NCBI GenBank assembly: GCA_004299555.1
Contig: SCQU01000021.1
Coordinates: 1-64,000, forward strand
DNA from: Rhodanobacteraceae bacterium
GTDB lineage: Bacteria > Pseudomonadota > Gammaproteobacteria > Xanthomonadales > Rhodanobacteraceae
Direction: 5' to 3'
Length of the DNA: 64,000 nucleotides
The notes below the pieces were generated by a model that saw nothing but the letters and a program-made list of their open reading frames with translations, was not told where the DNA came from and searched no databases. Both the position numbers and the translations under genes were made by a program. This document shows positions 55,680 through 64,000 of this stretch, piece after piece (positions within the stretch are counted from its first letter, which is position 1; every line of letters starts with the position of its first letter).

Positions 55680-58532
55680 ATGGTGGACGCGCGGCGCGTG
55701 GCGTGGTGCAAGGCCCGATGGCTGTTGGTGTGCCTGTTGGCCGGTGGACTGGCAGCCTGCGGCGGCGGCGGTGGCGGGTCGATTCGCCCGGCGCCGGCGA
55801 CGCCCGCGCCACCGGTCGCGCCGCCACCCGCACCGCCGCCCGCGTCCACACCACCGCCCGCGAGCACGGCGCCGCAGCCGCCGCTGGATGCGCAGCTGGC
55901 CATCACCAACACCTACGCGGCGCACACGGCGGGCTATACCGGCCAAGGCGTCACGATTGGCGTGGTCGACAGCGGCATCATGCGCAGCAATCCGACGGTG
56001 GCCGGGCGCGTCAGCAAGGAATACATCGACGTTGATCCGGGCACCAACAACACCAGCATCGATGACGTGGTCGGGCACGGCACCTGGGTCTCCGAGATCG
56101 CTGCGGGGACGTCGTTCCGGCAGTTCCCGGGCGGGATCGCGCCGGGCGCGAGCCTGGTCTCCGCGCGCATCATTGACGACAACGCTCCCGACGACAACGG
56201 CAGCACCCCGCCCAGCACCGTGACGGCGGCCGACGCGACGTTCTTCGGGCAGGTCAACCAGCAGTTGATCGGCTCGGGGGTCAAGGTGATGAACAATTCC
56301 TGGGGCGGCATTACCTGGGATACCGGCGACGTCAGCGTCAATCAGGCGTTCGACGCCGCCTACAGTCCGTTCGTCAATCAGCAGGGCGGACTGGTGGTGT
56401 TTGCGGCGGGCAATGATTCACAAGCCAACCCCAGCACCATTGCCGCGTTGCCAAGCGTTGCGCCCGATCTTGAGAAGGGCTGGCTGACGGTGGTGGCGGT
56501 CGACAGCAACCACCCGACCCAGCTTGCCAGTTATTCCAACCGGTGCGGCGTCGCCATGGACTACTGCCTGGCAGCGCCCGGCGATGTGATCGTGCTGGAC
56601 AAGGACACCACGGCGAGTACGGCCGACCCGACGTACTGGATCGTGTCCGGCACGTCGCTGGCCGCGCCGCAGGTCACCGGTGCGGCGGCTCTGGTATGGC
56701 AGGCGTTTCCGTATTTCACCAACGACCTGGTGCGGCAGACGCTCCTGGGGACCGCCGATCCGCTGGGCGGGTCGCAACCCAATGCCACCTTCGGTTACGG
56801 TGAACTGGATGTCGGCCGGGCCGTGCAGGGGCCCGCGCAGTTCAACTGGGGAAACGTGTCGGTCGCGTTCGACAACCTCACGTCCACCTGGAGCAACGAT
56901 ATTTCCGGTGCGGGCGGGTTGGTCAAGAACGGCACCGGCACGCTGGTGCTGGCGGGCACCGATACCTACGCCGGCGGCACCCAGGTGCTGGGCGGCTCCC
57001 TGCAGGCGGCCCATGCGTTGCCCGGCAATGTCACGGTCGGTGCGGGTGGAACGCTGGACGCGGTGCCCGGCGTGGGGACGTCGCTCACGAATTCCGGTAC
57101 GGTCGTCGTGAAGGGGGGTGATACCAGCATCGGGCTCAACTATACCCAGACCAGCTCCGGAACGCTGGCGGTAAGTCTCGGCTCGGTGCTTGGCGTGCAG
57201 GGCGAGGCGGACATCGCCGGCACCCTCGATATCCTCGGCGCGGACCAGGGCTACGTCGTAACCAGTCACCAGGATGTGCTGACGGCGATGGCTGGCGTAA
57301 ACGGTACTTTTGCACAAATGACCCTCTCGCCGGGGGTGTTTCTCGGCACGTCCGTCCAATATTCACCCACCACGGTGTGGCTGAACACCAGCAGCCTCAA
57401 GATCACCGCGGCCGCGCAGGCCATGGCCATCACCGACCCGGCTTCGACCGTGGCGGCCAAACGGGTGCAAAGTGGTTTCGATGCGATCGATTCGACACTG
57501 GCGATGGGCGGAAGCGTCGCGCCGGCCGAGTTGCAGGGCGCGGGCGCCATCCAGCATGCCCAGACTGCGGCATCGGCGCGCGCCACCCTGCAAAGCCTTT
57601 CCGGTCAATTGCACGCCGCGAGTGCCGCCATGTTGTTTGACAGCATGGATGCGGGTGACAACGCGCTGGCTGAACATTTCGATGGCCTGCTGGCGGGGCG
57701 CACGAAACCCGGTGTCTGGTATGCAAACCTCGGCGCGCAGGGTGACCTGCAGCGGGACGGCTATGCGGGCGCGACCTTCCGCTCGAGCGGCAGCCTTGCC
57801 GGCGCCGACGTGCCGGTGGGCACGCATGCGCTGCTGGGTTACGCGGCAGGGGTAAGCCGGGGTTACGGGCAGCTCGATGCCGCGTGGGATCACAGCCAGA
57901 CCTGGGCCGAACACGCGACCGTCTACGGCGGCATCGTGCAGGGACCTTGGTATGCGTTGGCACAGGTCGGCGGCGGGCAGTTCCACGAAGACATGCAGCG
58001 GCTGTTGCTGCTGGGCAGTTTGGCCGCGCCCGTTGGCAGCCGCGTCAGCGGCAGCTATGTCGCGGGATCGGTGCAAGCCGGCTACCACTTCCGTGCGGCC
58101 GGGTTGCAGCTGACGCCTTTTGCGGACCTGCGCTACCAGCGCCTGCACCAGGGCGCGTTTGCCGAGCAGGGCGGTTATGGATTTGGCCTGATGGCAGATG
58201 CCCGCGCGGTAGGGCGTACGCAAGCCGGGCTCGGCATGCGGGCGCAGCGCAACTGGCGCCTTGGCAACGGCATGTGGATGCAGTTCGATGGCAGTGCGGC
58301 GTGGCGGCACGCCATGCACCAGTACGGCGACGTATTCGATGCCAGCTTTACCGGGTTTGACAACTGGATGCCGGTCAGCGGTGTCGGCTTGTCGCGCAAT
58401 GAGTCGGTCCTGCGCGCGGGCTTGACGCTGTGGCCCACCGGCAGCTTCAACCTGCGTCTGGGCTACATGCGCGAACAGGGCCAGCGCCAGCAAGCGGACA
58501 GCGTGATGCTGCAGGGGGCCGTGGCGTTCTGA
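55680..58532 (+). CDS. Subtilisin-like autotransporter lipoprotein
   Basis: About 950 aa. The signal region LLVCLLAGGLAACGGGGGG has a lipobox (LAAC), so the passenger may be lipidated. A Pro-rich linker (residues about 38-70) leads to an S8 serine protease: Asp in VTIGVVDSGI, His in VVGHGTWVSEIAAG, Ser in VSGTSLAAPQVTGAAAL. One autotransporter-type beta repeat (GTGTLVLAGTDTYAGGTQVLGGSLQ) and a C-terminal 12-strand autotransporter barrel follow, ending in Phe (GAVAF). Type Va secretion is expected. The start could also be ATG 55665. Similar lipidated subtilisin autotransporters process other surface proteins. Confidence 0.92.
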   Translation: MVDARRVAWCKARWLLVCLLAGGLAACGGGGGGSIRPAPATPAPPVAPPPAPPPASTPPPASTAPQPPLDAQLAITNTYAAHTAGYTGQGVTIGVVDSGIMRSNPTVAGRVSKEYIDVDPGTNNTSIDDVVGHGTWVSEIAAGTSFRQFPGGIAPGASLVSARIIDDNAPDDNGSTPPSTVTAADATFFGQVNQQLIGSGVKVMNNSWGGITWDTGDVSVNQAFDAAYSPFVNQQGGLVVFAAGNDSQANPSTIAALPSVAPDLEKGWLTVVAVDSNHPTQLASYSNRCGVAMDYCLAAPGDVIVLDKDTTASTADPTYWIVSGTSLAAPQVTGAAALVWQAFPYFTNDLVRQTLLGTADPLGGSQPNATFGYGELDVGRAVQGPAQFNWGNVSVAFDNLTSTWSNDISGAGGLVKNGTGTLVLAGTDTYAGGTQVLGGSLQAAHALPGNVTVGAGGTLDAVPGVGTSLTNSGTVVVKGGDTSIGLNYTQTSSGTLAVSLGSVLGVQGEADIAGTLDILGADQGYVVTSHQDVLTAMAGVNGTFAQMTLSPGVFLGTSVQYSPTTVWLNTSSLKITAAAQAMAITDPASTVAAKRVQSGFDAIDSTLAMGGSVAPAELQGAGAIQHAQTAASARATLQSLSGQLHAASAAMLFDSMDAGDNALAEHFDGLLAGRTKPGVWYANLGAQGDLQRDGYAGATFRSSGSLAGADVPVGTHALLGYAAGVSRGYGQLDAAWDHSQTWAEHATVYGGIVQGPWYALAQVGGGQFHEDMQRLLLLGSLAAPVGSRVSGSYVAGSVQAGYHFRAAGLQLTPFADLRYQRLHQGAFAEQGGYGFGLMADARAVGRTQAGLGMRAQRNWRLGNGMWMQFDGSAAWRHAMHQYGDVFDASFTGFDNWMPVSGVGLSRNESVLRAGLTLWPTGSFNLRLGYMREQGQRQQADSVMLQGAVAF

Positions 58533-59106
58533 CTGCGGCACCGCCGCTTCGATAGCTTTTCGCAGGAGCCGTTTCGGTCGCTGTATGGTCGATGCGACGA
58601 CGTCCCTGTCTTTTTCCGCGCGCCTCCCGGGCGCGCGGGTGACTTTCTGTTTCGGCAGAAAGTCACCAAAGACCACTGCGCCGGGCATGACGGTCAAGCC
58701 GACGTCGTGTCGGCTTGACTACCCTTGGCGCTCGCCGAACGGCAGCCGCGCCGAACTCGCACATCCGTGTGCTCGAACATGCGGCGCTTGCCCTGCCGTT
58801 CGGCTGTGCGCCGCGGCGCCATGCAACGGCGCGGGGGAGAAACTCCGCTGCGTTGCTGGTCATCCCCGACCTGGGATATCGCAACCCGCGGTGGTGCTTC
58901 GATCGCCGGGAACGGAGCGAAAACGGTGCCGTTGGCGGTACCGCGGTTGCGTAGACGATCGCGCGAGCAAGGCGCGCATGTTCGACTGCAGGGATGCAGG
59001 AGTTCACGCCGGCGCGTGATCGAATCGACAAGCGGCAAGGGCCGTCGAGACAACCGGATGTTGTGGAGATCACCGCCACCGGCGCAATAGGAGATTGCGT
59101 GCCGAA
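58533..59106. other. Intergenic region with palindromic repeat
   Basis: About 570 bp without a convincing gene. It contains an 11-bp perfect palindromic hairpin (58639-58666, GTGACTTTCTG / CAGAAAGTCAC) followed by CAAAGA, and a second hairpin (58694-58718, TCAAGCCGAC / GTCGGCTTGA). The first resembles repeats I recall from xanthomonad intergenic DNA. Confidence 0.55.
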
Positions 59107-59107
59107 A

Positions 59108-59133
59108 TAAAAGTCACCCGCGCGTTAGCGCGG
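59108..59133 (-). terminator. Intrinsic terminator of liuA
   Basis: A 6-bp GC stem CCGCGC/GCGCGG with GTTA loop (59118-59133), followed on the minus strand by a T-rich stretch (GACTTTTATTTC). It lies just beyond the 3' end of liuA. Confidence 0.6.
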
Positions 59134-59144
59134 AAGCCTTGGCA

Positions 59145-60302
59145 TCAGGCGTTGCCGTAGAACAGTTCGCGTCCGATCAACATGCGGCGGATCTCGTTGG
59201 TGCCGGCGCCGATCTCATACAGCTTGGCGTCGCGCAGGATGCGCCCGGTCGGGAATTCGTTGATGTAACCGTTGCCGCCCAGCGCCTGGATGGCCTCCAG
59301 CGCAACCTGTACCGCGTTGGATGACGCGTTGAACAGGCACGAGGCCGGGTCGATGCGCGACTTGACGCCGGCGTCAAATTCCCGCGCGACCATGTATGCG
59401 TACGCGCGCGAGGATTGCAGCGCGGTGTACATGTCGGCCAGCTTGGCCTGCATGATCTCGAAGCTGCCGATCGGCGCGTTGAACTGCTTGCGCTCGCGCA
59501 CATAGGGCAGGGCTTCATCGAGCGCGGCCTGCATCAGGCCGATCGGGCCGCCCGACAGCACCAGCCGCTCGGTGTCGAGGCCGCTCATCAGCACCCGCAC
59601 GCCTTCGTTGACTTCACCGACGCGGTTGGCGTCGGGGATCTCGCAGTCCTCGAACACCAGTTCGCAGGTGTTGGAACCGCGCATCCCCAGCTTGTCGAGC
59701 TTCTGCGCCGCGCTGAATCCGGGCATGCCCTTTTCGACGATGAAGGCCGTGATGCAGTGGCTGCCGGCGCTGCGGTCGGCGGTGCGCATGTACACCAGCA
59801 GCACGTCGGCATCGGGGCCGTTGGTGATCCACATCTTGGTGCCGTTGGCGACCCAGTGGTCACCCTTGCGCACGGCCTTGCATTGCATCGAGCCGACCAC
59901 GTCCGACCCCGCGCCGGGTTCGCTCATCGCGAGGGCACCGACGAATTCGCCCGAGCACAGTTTCGGGATGTACTTCTTGCGTTGCGCCGGGTTGCCGTTA
60001 TGGAAGATGTTGTTGACGCACAGGTTGGAATGCGCGCCGTAGGACAGCCCGACCGAGCCCGAGGCACGCGAGATTTCCTCCATCGCCACCAGGTGCGCGA
60101 GAAACCCCATCCCGCTGCCGCCGTCCTCGGGTGCGACGGTAATGCCGAGCAGGCCGAGGTCGCCGAATTTCCGCCACAGGTCGTGTGGAAACTGGTTGTT
60201 GCGGTCGATCGCGTCGGCGCGCGGCGCTATTTCCTTGTCCGCGAACGCGCGCACGCTGTCGCGCAAAAGGTCAATGTCCTCGCCGAGCTTGAAGGGCTGC
60301 AT
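59145..60302 (-). CDS. liuA: Isovaleryl-CoA dehydrogenase
   Basis: A 385-aa acyl-CoA dehydrogenase, FAD-dependent; first dedicated step of leucine/isovalerate breakdown. Typical motifs: [59 protein letters not shown], and [42 protein letters not shown]. The substrate-specific catalytic Glu position fits isovaleryl-type enzymes ([18 protein letters not shown]). ATG 60302. The open frame continues upstream only as an antisense-frame artefact through the leucine dehydrogenase gene. It lies 5 bp downstream of leucine dehydrogenase. Confidence 0.95.
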   Translation of the reverse strand: MQPFKLGEDIDLLRDSVRAFADKEIAPRADAIDRNNQFPHDLWRKFGDLGLLGITVAPEDGGSGMGFLAHLVAMEEISRASGSVGLSYGAHSNLCVNNIFHNGNPAQRKKYIPKLCSGEFVGALAMSEPGAGSDVVGSMQCKAVRKGDHWVANGTKMWITNGPDADVLLVYMRTADRSAGSHCITAFIVEKGMPGFSAAQKLDKLGMRGSNTCELVFEDCEIPDANRVGEVNEGVRVLMSGLDTERLVLSGGPIGLMQAALDEALPYVRERKQFNAPIGSFEIMQAKLADMYTALQSSRAYAYMVAREFDAGVKSRIDPASCLFNASSNAVQVALEAIQALGGNGYINEFPTGRILRDAKLYEIGAGTNEIRRMLIGRELFYGNA

Positions 60303-60307
60303 GGCGG

Positions 60308-61411
60308 TTATTGTCCGCGCATCCGGCCGAGGAAGCGGGCGCTGTCGGTGCCCATCGTTGGCAGCTTGATCTTGCCCACCGCGTTGATGCGTTCTTCGGC
60401 CATGCGGTCGGCGGCCTTGTAGGTCGGGATGCCGTCGCGGTCGGCGATCTGGAAGATGCGGCCGACGTTGTAGTAGATGCTGCGCATCATGCGCATCGCG
60501 CGTTCGCGGTTGTAACCGTCGATTTCGAGCGACACGTTCATCACGCCGCCGGCGTTGACCGCGTAGTCCGGTGCGTACACCACGCCGCGCTGCATCAGCT
60601 CGTCGCCGATGGCGTCGGTCGACAGCTGGTTGTTGGCGATGCCGCAGATGATCGGGGCCTTGATGCGGTTGATCGTCGTCTCGTTGATGGTGCCGCCCAG
60701 CGCGCAGGGGCTGAACACGTCGCAATCGACGTCGTAGATCTCGTCCACGCCGACCGCTTCGCAGCCATGCTCGTCGACACAACGTTGCACGGCGTCCTTG
60801 TTGATGTCGGTGACGAACACCTTGGCGCCCTGTTCGCGCAACAGCTTGATGAATTCGCTGCCGACGTGGCCCGCGCCCTGCACCGCAAAACGGTATTTGC
60901 CGACGTCCTCGTTGCCGTGCTTGTAGTTGAGCGTGGCCATGACGCCCTGCAGCGCGCCAAACGCGGTAAACGGCGAGGGGTCGCCCGAGCCGCCGTGGAC
61001 CTGATGGACGCCGGTGACGTATTCGGTTTCGCGGTAGACGTATTCCATGTCGTTGACGTCGATGCCGACGTCCTCGGCCGTGATGTAGCGCCCGTGCAGC
61101 GAATTGATGAAGCGCCCGAGCGCGCGGAACAGCGCCTCGGACTTGTCGGTGGCCGGATCGCCGATGATCACCGCCTTGCCGCCGCCCAGGTTGAGTCCGG
61201 CCACGGCGTTCTTGTAGGTCATCGCCCGGGACAGCCGCAGCGCGTCGTTCAACGCTTCCTCGTCGGTCTTGTAGGGCCACATGCGCAGGCCGCCGAGCGC
61301 CGGGCCAAGCACCGTATTGTGGATCGCGATGATGGCCTTCAGGCCCGCGTCCTTGCTTTGGCAGAAGACGACCTGCTCGTGGCCGGTAGTGGCGATGGCG
61401 TCAAATATCAT
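60308..61411 (-). CDS. Leucine (Glu/Leu/Phe/Val) dehydrogenase
   Basis: A 367-aa amino-acid dehydrogenase. [47 protein letters not shown] contains the catalytic Lys residues. The NAD-binding site is [17 protein letters not shown]. It deaminates leucine (or other branched-chain amino acids) to the 2-oxo acid, feeding the liu pathway; it is co-transcribed with liuA. Start ATG 61411 has GGAGC upstream. Family length for leucine dehydrogenase (about 360) fits. Confidence 0.93.
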   Translation of the reverse strand: MIFDAIATTGHEQVVFCQSKDAGLKAIIAIHNTVLGPALGGLRMWPYKTDEEALNDALRLSRAMTYKNAVAGLNLGGGKAVIIGDPATDKSEALFRALGRFINSLHGRYITAEDVGIDVNDMEYVYRETEYVTGVHQVHGGSGDPSPFTAFGALQGVMATLNYKHGNEDVGKYRFAVQGAGHVGSEFIKLLREQGAKVFVTDINKDAVQRCVDEHGCEAVGVDEIYDVDCDVFSPCALGGTINETTINRIKAPIICGIANNQLSTDAIGDELMQRGVVYAPDYAVNAGGVMNVSLEIDGYNRERAMRMMRSIYYNVGRIFQIADRDGIPTYKAADRMAEERINAVGKIKLPTMGTDSARFLGRMRGQ

Positions 61412-61641
61412 CGGAACTTGCTCCAGTTGCGCACGGCATCGGGGCCGAGACGGCGGACGGGCGCCGGCGGACGCCGCCAGCGCGACACGAATCGCGGCCG
61501 GTGCGTGTTCACCGCGCCGCGCCGTTGCAACGCCCAAGTGTACCGGCGACGGCCCTGCCCGGACAGGGCCGGCGCGTCGGCCGCCGGCCGGAATTGCGGC
61601 GCCGCGGGCACACCGCACGCCCCGCGACGGCGCAGATGCAC

Positions 61642-61671
61642 GCAGACCCGGCGCTCCGGCACCGGGTCTGC
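61642..61671. terminator. Hairpin terminator-like after YXWGXW gene
   Basis: A 10-bp stem GCAGACCCGG/CCGGGTCTGC (61642-61651, 61662-61671), just beyond the 3' end of 61702-62142. No clear T run. Confidence 0.45.
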
Positions 61672-61701
61672 ATGTGCAGCGCGTGAAATCAGTCGCGCCG
61701 G

Positions 61702-62142
61702 TCAGTCGTCGTGGTCGTGACCGTGGTGGCCATGATCGTCATCCCCATGACCGTGGTCGCCGTGATCCTTGTACCAGCCGTGGTGGTGGCCATTGTCGTG
61801 ATGCGGACCGCGCCAGTGCGGGTCGCGTCCCCAGTAGGCGCCGCGCATGACCCAGTGATTGCCATCACGCGCCCAGCGCGGGTGATAGTAGACATAGCCC
61901 GGCCGCGCGCGGTGCCAGATGCCGCCAACCCAGACGTAGCGCGCGCCGCTCCAGGTCCAGTAGCCCGGTGCCCAGACGTAGCCCGGGCGGGGCGGCGGCA
62001 CGACCTCGTAACGCACCGGCGGCGGCGGTGTGCCGACAGTGATGCCGATGCTGACCTGGGCGCCGGCGGTTGGCGCGTAAACGCCAAGGCCGCCTGCGGC
62101 GAGCCCGAGTGCTGCGATGAGTGCAAGATGGCGCGTGTGCAT
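61702..62142 (-). CDS. YXWGXW-repeat secreted protein with His-rich tail
   Basis: A 146-aa exported protein. Signal peptide of about 28 residues (ALGLAAGGLGVYAPTAGA). The middle contains YXWGXW-type repeats (YVWAPGYWTWSGARYVWVGGIW, RWARDGNHWVMRGAYW). The last 35 residues are almost all His, Asp and Gly (HGDHGHGDDDHGHHGHDHDD), suitable for metal binding. YXWGXW proteins are of unknown function. Convergent in location with the leucine dehydrogenase upstream region. Confidence 0.85.
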   Translation of the reverse strand: MHTRHLALIAALGLAAGGLGVYAPTAGAQVSIGITVGTPPPPVRYEVVPPPRPGYVWAPGYWTWSGARYVWVGGIWHRARPGYVYYHPRWARDGNHWVMRGAYWGRDPHWRGPHHDNGHHHGWYKDHGDHGHGDDDHGHHGHDHDD

Positions 62143-62277
62143 TGATTGCCTCCCTCATGGCGGCCCGACCTCGGCCTGGCTTGATGGTAGTTGCGCGCTT
62201 CACCGGTTCGCGAGTTTCACCGGCCATTCATTCACATAGCGTCGGGTTTGGCATTCAGTGCGCGTTAGAATAAAGGA

Positions 62278-64000
62278 ATGAACCAGACCGCCATTGAGCT
62301 TACCCCGCACGCTGCCCAGGCTGATGCGACGCCGCTGCGTTTTGTCACCGCCGGCAGCCTGTTCGACGGCCACGATGCCGCCATCAACATCATGCGCCGC
62401 ATCATCCAGTCGCAGGGTGCCGAAGTCATCCACCTCGGCCACAACCGGTCGGTGGAAGACGTGGTGCGCGCCGCGCTGCAGGAGGACGCCGATGCGATCG
62501 CGCTGTCGAGCTACCAGGGCGGCCACATCGAGTACTTCAAGTACATGGTGGACATGCTGAAGGAGCGTGGCGCGGCGCACGTCCGCGTGTTTGGCGGCGG
62601 CGGCGGCACCATTACCCCGGAAGAGATCAAGCAGCTTGAAGCCTACGGCGTCGAGCGCATCTACCACCCGAACGACGGCATGCACATGGGCCTCGTGCCC
62701 ATGATTGAAGACGTGATGCAGCGCGCGCGGCGCGGACGCGCCGGCCATGCGGCCGCCAGTGCCAAGCCGCAACTCGGGCAGCCTGACATCGACGATGAAA
62801 TCAGCGTCGGCCGGATGTTGTCCGCGCTGGAAGACGGTGCGGTTTCAGAGTCCGCGCTGAAGATGCTGCGCAAGCAGTGGGCCGGCGCCAAGGGCGGCCA
62901 GGCGCCCGTCATCGGCGTGACCGGTACCGGCGGCGCGGGCAAGTCATCCGTGGTCGATGAGCTGCTGCTGCGTTTCCTGCACTCGTTTCCCGACATGCGC
63001 ATCGCGGTGCTGGCGGTCGATCCCACCCGCCGCAAGGGCGGCGGCGCGCTGCTGGGAGACCGCATCCGCATGAATGCGCTGCGCAGCCACCGCGTGTTCA
63101 TGCGTTCGATGGCGACGCGGCGCGCGCACGTGGCCACCAATGCGGTGCTGCACGATTGCATCGGGTTTCTGAAATCCATGCCGTTCGACCTGGTGATGGT
63201 CGAGACCGCCGGCATCGGTCAGGCCGACACCGAGATCGTGGACCTGGTCGATTTTCCGGTGTACGTCATGACCAGCGACTACGGTGCGGCCAGCCAGCTC
63301 GAGAAGATCGACATGATCGACTTCGCCGAGCTGATTGTCCTCAACAAGTACGACCGGCGCGGTGCCGAAGACGCGCTGCGCGACGTGCGCAAGCAGTGGA
63401 AGCGCAACCACACCGCGTTCAAGGTGGCCGACGAGGATGTGCCGGTGTACCCGACCATCGCCAGCCAGTTCAACGACCCGGGCGTCACCTGGATGTTTGT
63501 GAACCTGTGCCGGCTGCTGCGCGAGAAGGTTTTGCAACCGGCTTCTGGCGCAGATTCGCTGCGCTCTCCAGTCGACGCCGCTTTGCATCCCTCTCCCGCC
63601 GGGGTGAGCAGCGACGTCGGCGATCTGCCGGTGGCAGATCGCGACGCTGCGAACGCCCGAGCGCAAGAAGCGAGGGCTGGGGGTGGCGCGGCGCAGCCGC
63701 GCGACGGGACCGAGGGTGAGGGTACGGGTCCTGCGCGAGGTTCGTACCCTCACCCCCAACCCCTCTCCCGAGGGGAGAGGGGAGAAGCCACGCATTGCGA
63801 CTTCAACCCGCAGATTGACACCACGCTCAAGGAACCGCGTGCCACGGTGCTGATTCCGGGCAAGCGCGTGCGCTACCTTGCCGAGATTGCCGAGCAGGGG
63901 CGTTCGATCAATGCCGATGCCAAAAGCATGGCCGCGGCCGCGGCCAAGGCGCAGCACTACTACGAGTCGCTGAAGGATCTGGAAGACCGGAAGCTGCCGC
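62278..64000 (+). CDS. icmF: Fused isobutyryl-CoA mutase IcmF, 5' part (runs off window)
   Basis: 574 codons are visible. An N-terminal cobalamin-binding domain comes first (FVTAGSLFDGHDAAINIMRRII, residues about 22-43). The base-off His motif is DGHDAA. A G-domain with P-loop GVTGTGGAGKSSVVDELLLR near residues 217-236 and switch-like VETAGIGQADTEIVDLVDF follows. The mutase substrate domain begins near residue 515 (PRATVLIPGKRVRYLAEIAEQG). Between them, residues about 422-504 are an in-frame insertion with intergenic-repeat character (HPHPQPLSRGERGE). The gene interconverts isobutyryl- and n-butyryl-CoA. A -10-like TAGAAT at 62266-62271 lies only 6 bp before ATG 62278, suggesting a leaderless mRNA. 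Confidence 0.9.
   Translation, partial: MNQTAIELTPHAAQADATPLRFVTAGSLFDGHDAAINIMRRIIQSQGAEVIHLGHNRSVEDVVRAALQEDADAIALSSYQGGHIEYFKYMVDMLKERGAAHVRVFGGGGGTITPEEIKQLEAYGVERIYHPNDGMHMGLVPMIEDVMQRARRGRAGHAAASAKPQLGQPDIDDEISVGRMLSALEDGAVSESALKMLRKQWAGAKGGQAPVIGVTGTGGAGKSSVVDELLLRFLHSFPDMRIAVLAVDPTRRKGGGALLGDRIRMNALRSHRVFMRSMATRRAHVATNAVLHDCIGFLKSMPFDLVMVETAGIGQADTEIVDLVDFPVYVMTSDYGAASQLEKIDMIDFAELIVLNKYDRRGAEDALRDVRKQWKRNHTAFKVADEDVPVYPTIASQFNDPGVTWMFVNLCRLLREKVLQPASGADSLRSPVDAALHPSPAGVSSDVGDLPVADRDAANARAQEARAGGGAAQPRDGTEGEGTGPARGSYPHPQPLSRGERGEATHCDFNPQIDTTLKEPRATVLIPGKRVRYLAEIAEQGRSINADAKSMAAAAAKAQHYYESLKDLEDRKLP
63541..63792. repeat. Palindromic intergenic-type repeat inserted in icmF
   Basis: About 250 bp containing several nested hairpins: GGGTGAGGGTACG (63714-63726) with CGTACCCTCACCC (63743-63755), and CCCCTCTCCC/GGGAGAGGGG (63760-63769, 63773-63782). 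The repeat type (CCTCTCCC...GGGGTGAG) is common between genes in related bacteria. It has no stop codon in the icmF frame, so it is translated. Confidence 0.75.

Noticed and set aside
60303-61280. Long N-terminal extension of liuA
   Set aside because: The frame stays open only because it runs through leucine dehydrogenase in another frame; LiuA homologues start at MQPFKLGED-like sequence.
62143-62277. Cobalamin riboswitch upstream of icmF
   Set aside because: No B12-box sequence is visible in the 135-bp gap.

Overview
The window is 64 kb of GC-rich, gene-dense bacterial chromosome. Gene content and order point to a gammaproteobacterium of the Xanthomonadales/Lysobacterales (Xanthomonadaceae or Rhodanobacteraceae type). 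The evidence is the run dnaX-ebfC-recR, then yceD-rpmF-fabH-fabD-fabG-acpP-fabF-pabB-pabC-mltG-tmk-holB-pilZ, a HiPIP gene, EfpL, and a complete leucine/isovalerate set. The species cannot be read from the sequence.

Layout. 0-9 kb: DNA polymerase III tau, EbfC and RecR, a HIT protein, a Slp lipoprotein, then a minus-strand MoxR/DUF58/TgpA transglutaminase operon and a Maf/membrane-protein pair. 9-21.3 kb: the fatty-acid, folate and replication cluster, ending in a PIG-L deacetylase and a PilZ protein. 21.3-30.4 kb: a 9-kb integrated element bounded by 45-bp direct repeats of the 3' part of tRNA-Pro(CGG). It carries a tyrosine integrase, an AlpA-like regulator, a CHC2 zinc-finger primase-like protein, a RepA-like ATPase, an HK97-fold major capsid protein, a small terminase, a truncated tail-tip (J-like) protein and an HExxH protein. 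It has no portal, large terminase, prohead protease or lysis gene. 30.5-39.6 kb: hisS, an enlarged hutH, a divergent hisA-like gene, an anomeric sugar kinase/nucleotidyltransferase pair, an isoprenylcysteine methyltransferase-like protein, the methionine-salvage genes mtnC-mtnD-mtnB, and HiPIP. 40-64 kb: an amino-acid permease, EfpL and an acyl-CoA SDR. After these come dispersed leucine-catabolism genes (HMG-CoA lyase, liuD, liuC, liuB, thiolase, liuA, leucine dehydrogenase) and the start of a fused isobutyryl-CoA mutase. Between them lie a Fur-box-controlled cupredoxin/FTR1 iron operon, a TPR sulfotransferase, two related lipoproteins and a subtilisin autotransporter.

Functional links. The fab cluster supplies acyl-ACP synthesis, with pabB/pabC feeding folate. 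The liu genes convert leucine to acetoacetate plus acetyl-CoA. Leucine dehydrogenase, IcmF and the SDR extend this to branched-chain amino acids generally.

Most notable: (1) the tRNA-Pro element looks like a phage satellite that encodes its own capsid protein and small terminase, with helically phased candidate integrase arm sites at both ends; (2) an intergenic-type palindromic repeat inserted in frame inside icmF adds about 80 residues between the GTPase and mutase domains; (3) hutH carries a large insertion and is followed by a HisA-like protein lacking canonical active-site signatures.
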